Below the pieces are notes generated by a model. The model did not search any database. It worked only from the letters and a program-made list of their open reading frames with translations, and was not told where the DNA came from. A program made the position numbers and the translations under genes. A stretch of DNA of 64,000 nt from Limanda limanda (Eukaryota > Chordata > Actinopteri > Pleuronectiformes > Pleuronectidae): the NCBI RefSeq assembly GCF_963576545.1, contig NW_026870535.1, positions 186,001-250,000 of the forward strand. Direction: 5' to 3'. Each line of letters opens with the position of its first letter. Within the stretch, counting starts at the first letter, position 1. This document shows positions 62,281 through 64,000 of the stretch, piece by piece.

Positions 62281-62990
62281 AAAAAAAGGCTTATCTCCCC
62301 GTTTCCAGCTGTTTAGTGACATTTGGGATGATGTGTGATGAAATATTCAAGAATTTAACCATTTCTTCCAAAAAAAGGCATATCTCCCTGTTTCCAGCGC
62401 TTTTCTGACACTTGGGCTGATATGTGATGAAAAAGTCAGAAATGTTAACCATTGCTTCCAAAAAAGGCGTATCTCCCCGTTTCCAGCTGTTAAGTGACAT
62501 TTGGGATGATGTGTGATGAAAAATTCGAGAATTTAACCATTTCTTCCAAAAAAAGGCATATCTCCCTGTTTCCAGCGCTTTTCTGACACTGGAGCTGATA
62601 TGTGATGAAATAGTCAAAATGTTAACCATTGGTTCCAAAAAAGGCTTATCTCCCCGTTTCCAGCTGTTTAGTGACATTTGGGATGATGTGTGATGAAAAA
62701 TTCAAGAATTTAACCATTTCTTCCAAAAAAAAGGCATATCTCCCTGTTTCCAGCGCTTTTCTGACACTGGAGCTGATATGTGATGAAAAAGTCAAAATGT
62801 TAACCATTGCTTCCAAAAAAGGCTTATCTCCCCGTTTCCAGCTGTTTAGTGACATTTGGGATGATGTGTGATGAAAAATTTGAGAATTTAACCATTTCTT
62901 CCAAAAAAAGGCATATCTCCCTGTTTCCAGCGCTTTTCTGACACTGGAGCTGATATGTCATGAAAAAGTCAAAATGTTAACCATTGCTTC
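62281..62990 (+). repeat. Sat2 HOR, 710 bp, copy 1
   Basis: Eight monomers. Diagnostic variants: GCTTCAAAAAAAGGC at the start, AAAGGCGTATCTCC near 62,463, AAAAATTCGAGAATTT near 62,520 and GATGAAATAGTCAAAATG near 62,603 followed by CCATTGGTTCC. Confidence 0.82.
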
Positions 62991-63700
62991 AAAAAAAGGC
63001 TTATCTCCCCGTTTCCAGCTGTTTAGTGACATTTGGGATGATGTGTGATGAAAAATTCAAGAATTTAACCATTTCTTCCAAAAAAAGGCATATCTCCCTG
63101 TTTCCAGCGCTTTTCTGACACTTGGGCTGATATGTGATGAAAAAGTCAGAAATGTTAACCATTGCTTCCAAAAAAGGCGTATCTCCCCGTTTCCAGCTGT
63201 TAAGTGACATTTGGGATGATGTGTGATGAAAAATTCGAGAATTTAACCATTTCTTCCAAAAAAAGGCATATCTCCCTGTTTCCAGCGCTTTTCTGACACT
63301 GGAGCTGATATGTGATGAAATAGTCAAAATGTTAACCATTGGTTCCAAAAAAGGCTTATCTCCCCGTTTCCAGCTGTTTAGTGACATTTGGGATGATGTG
63401 TGATGAAAAATTCAAGAATTTAACCATTTCTTCCAAAAAAAAGGCATATCTCCCTGTTTCTAGCGCTTTTCTGACACTGGAGCTGATATGTGATGAAAAA
63501 GTCAAAATGTTAACCATTGCTTCCAAAAAAGGCGTATCTCCCCGTTTCCAGCTGTTTAGTGACATTTGGGATGATGTGTGATGAAAAATTCAAGAATTTA
63601 ACCATTTCTTCCAAAAAAAGGCATATCTCCCTGTTTCCAGCGCTTTTCTGACACTGGAGCTGATATGTGATGAAAAAGTCAAGAATTTAACCATTTCTTC
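62991..63700 (+). repeat. Sat2 HOR, 710 bp, copy 2
   Basis: Same diagnostic variants at +710 bp (TTCGAGAATTT near 63,233, GATGAAATAGTC near 63,313, CCATTGGTTCC near 63,336). It diverges from copy 1 only near its right end (TTTCTAGCGC near 63,457 and CGTATC near 63,533). This is among the youngest duplications in the window. Confidence 0.82.
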
Positions 63701-64000
63701 CAAAAAAAGGCTTATCTCCCTGTTTCCAGCGCTTTTCTGACACTTGGGCTGATATGTGATGAAAAAGTCAAAATGTTAACCATTGCTTCCAAAAAAGGCT
63801 TATCTCCCCGTGTCCAGCTGTGTATTGACATTTGGGATGATGTGTGATGAAAAATTCAAGAATTTAACCATTTCTTCCAAAAAAGGCATATCTCCCTGTT
63901 TCCAGCGCTTTTCTGACACTTGGGCTGATATGTGATGAAAAAGTCAAAATGTTAACCATTGCTTCCAAAAAAGGCTTATCTCCCCGTTTCCAGCTGTTTA

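Larger units (their letters stand above)
20773..64000 (+). repeat. Sat2: 88-89 bp monomer satellite array
   Basis: Uninterrupted head-to-tail array of about 490 monomers (estimate) running off the right edge. All monomers share TTTCC near the start, TGACA around position 21-25, TGTGATGAAAAA around 38-49 and CTTCCAAAAAAGG around 69-81. Three main types are recognisable, alpha, beta and gamma, most often arranged as an alpha-beta dimer of about 177 bp. CpG is scarce (CCGTTT and AGCGC) and often decayed to TG or CA. No telomeric hexamer, gene or transposon was found. Open frames on both strands are short (under 170 codons) and recur only because the repeat recurs. The HOR structure is typical of (peri)centromeric or other heterochromatic satellites, which is inference. 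Confidence 0.96.

Noticed and set aside
20700..63600. Open frames of 60-168 codons in Sat2 on both strands
   Set aside because: Short translations of the 88-bp monomer that recur wherever the repeat recurs and break at every one-base indel.
1..64000. CRISPR array
   Set aside because: Units are tandem homologues with no unique spacers, and the telomeric hexamers indicate a eukaryotic satellite.
20773..64000. Hammerhead ribozyme in Sat2 (CTGATATGTGATGAAAAAGTC resembles CTGATGA...GAAA)
   Set aside because: The contiguous CTGATGA core, the CGAAA partner and flanking complementary stems are absent. In Sat1, CCGAAAG has no CTGATGA partner on either strand.
1..64000. Transposon, retroelement, tRNA, rRNA or tRNA-derived SINE
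   Set aside because: No terminal repeats with target-site duplications, no Pol III A/B boxes (no GGTTCGA-type B box), no poly-A-ended insertion and no break in either array other than the junction was seen.
20773..64000. GTTAAC, CAGCTG (E-box) and ACATGTGATG in Sat2 as regulatory sites
   Set aside because: Six-base palindromes are expected by chance in an 88-bp unit and then recur with it; nothing else supports regulation.

Overview
This window holds no gene that I can support. It is satellite DNA from end to end: two unrelated-looking tandem arrays meet at one sharp junction near base 20,772, and both run off the window edges. The host is a eukaryote. The left array carries short blocks of CCCTAA/TTAGGG, the telomere hexamer of vertebrates, many other animals and some fungi and protists. 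It is not the plant TTTAGGG or the insect TTAGG form. I cannot name the species or the satellite families.

Left array (1-20,772, 'Sat1'): about 130 units (my estimate) of two related types. Type A is 163 bp and carries three CCCTAA hexamers plus a fourth CCC tract. Type B is 155 bp and has no telomeric motif. The last 121 bp of A and B align base for base, and all of the length difference lies in the first 42 versus 34 bp. All telomeric blocks face the same way, C-rich strand on +, as expected if the left end of the window points toward a chromosome end. Order along the array changes. From 1 to about 8.2 kb it is a mixed A-A-B pattern with a 1,761-bp higher-order repeat (HOR). The middle has HORs of 1,431 and 1,598 bp and four B-B steps. 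The last 3.9 kb is a strictly alternating A-B dimer (318 bp) with a 1,260-bp HOR.

Right array (20,773-64,000, 'Sat2'): about 490 monomers (estimate) of 88-89 bp, A/T-richer, without telomeric hexamers. The commonest layout is an alpha-beta dimer of about 177 bp, with a third type (gamma) interspersed. HOR-scale duplications are stacked on this: 3.5-4.1 kb blocks (20.8-31.9 kb), 441/794-bp periods (35.1-36.9 kb), a 4.5-5.1 kb duplication (39.8-49.4 kb), 530-bp and about 2.1-2.3-kb repeats (52.6-58.7 kb) and a 710-bp repeat (62.3-63.7 kb). Part of it (about 37.8-44.0 kb, less so 50.0-52.6 kb) has many single-base indels, mostly in homopolymers, compared with a cleaner copy nearby. That looks more like consensus error than biology.

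Reading: a subtelomeric or short-arm heterochromatin block in which a telomere-motif satellite abuts a possible (peri)centromeric HOR satellite. The long open frames in Sat1 are a by-product of unit length (A+B = 318 = 3 x 106) and are not credible proteins. The points most worth following are the telomeric G-quadruplex motif built into each A unit, the A/B head swap, the junction falling exactly on a Sat2 HOR landmark, and the CC(A)6GG motif in most Sat2 monomers.
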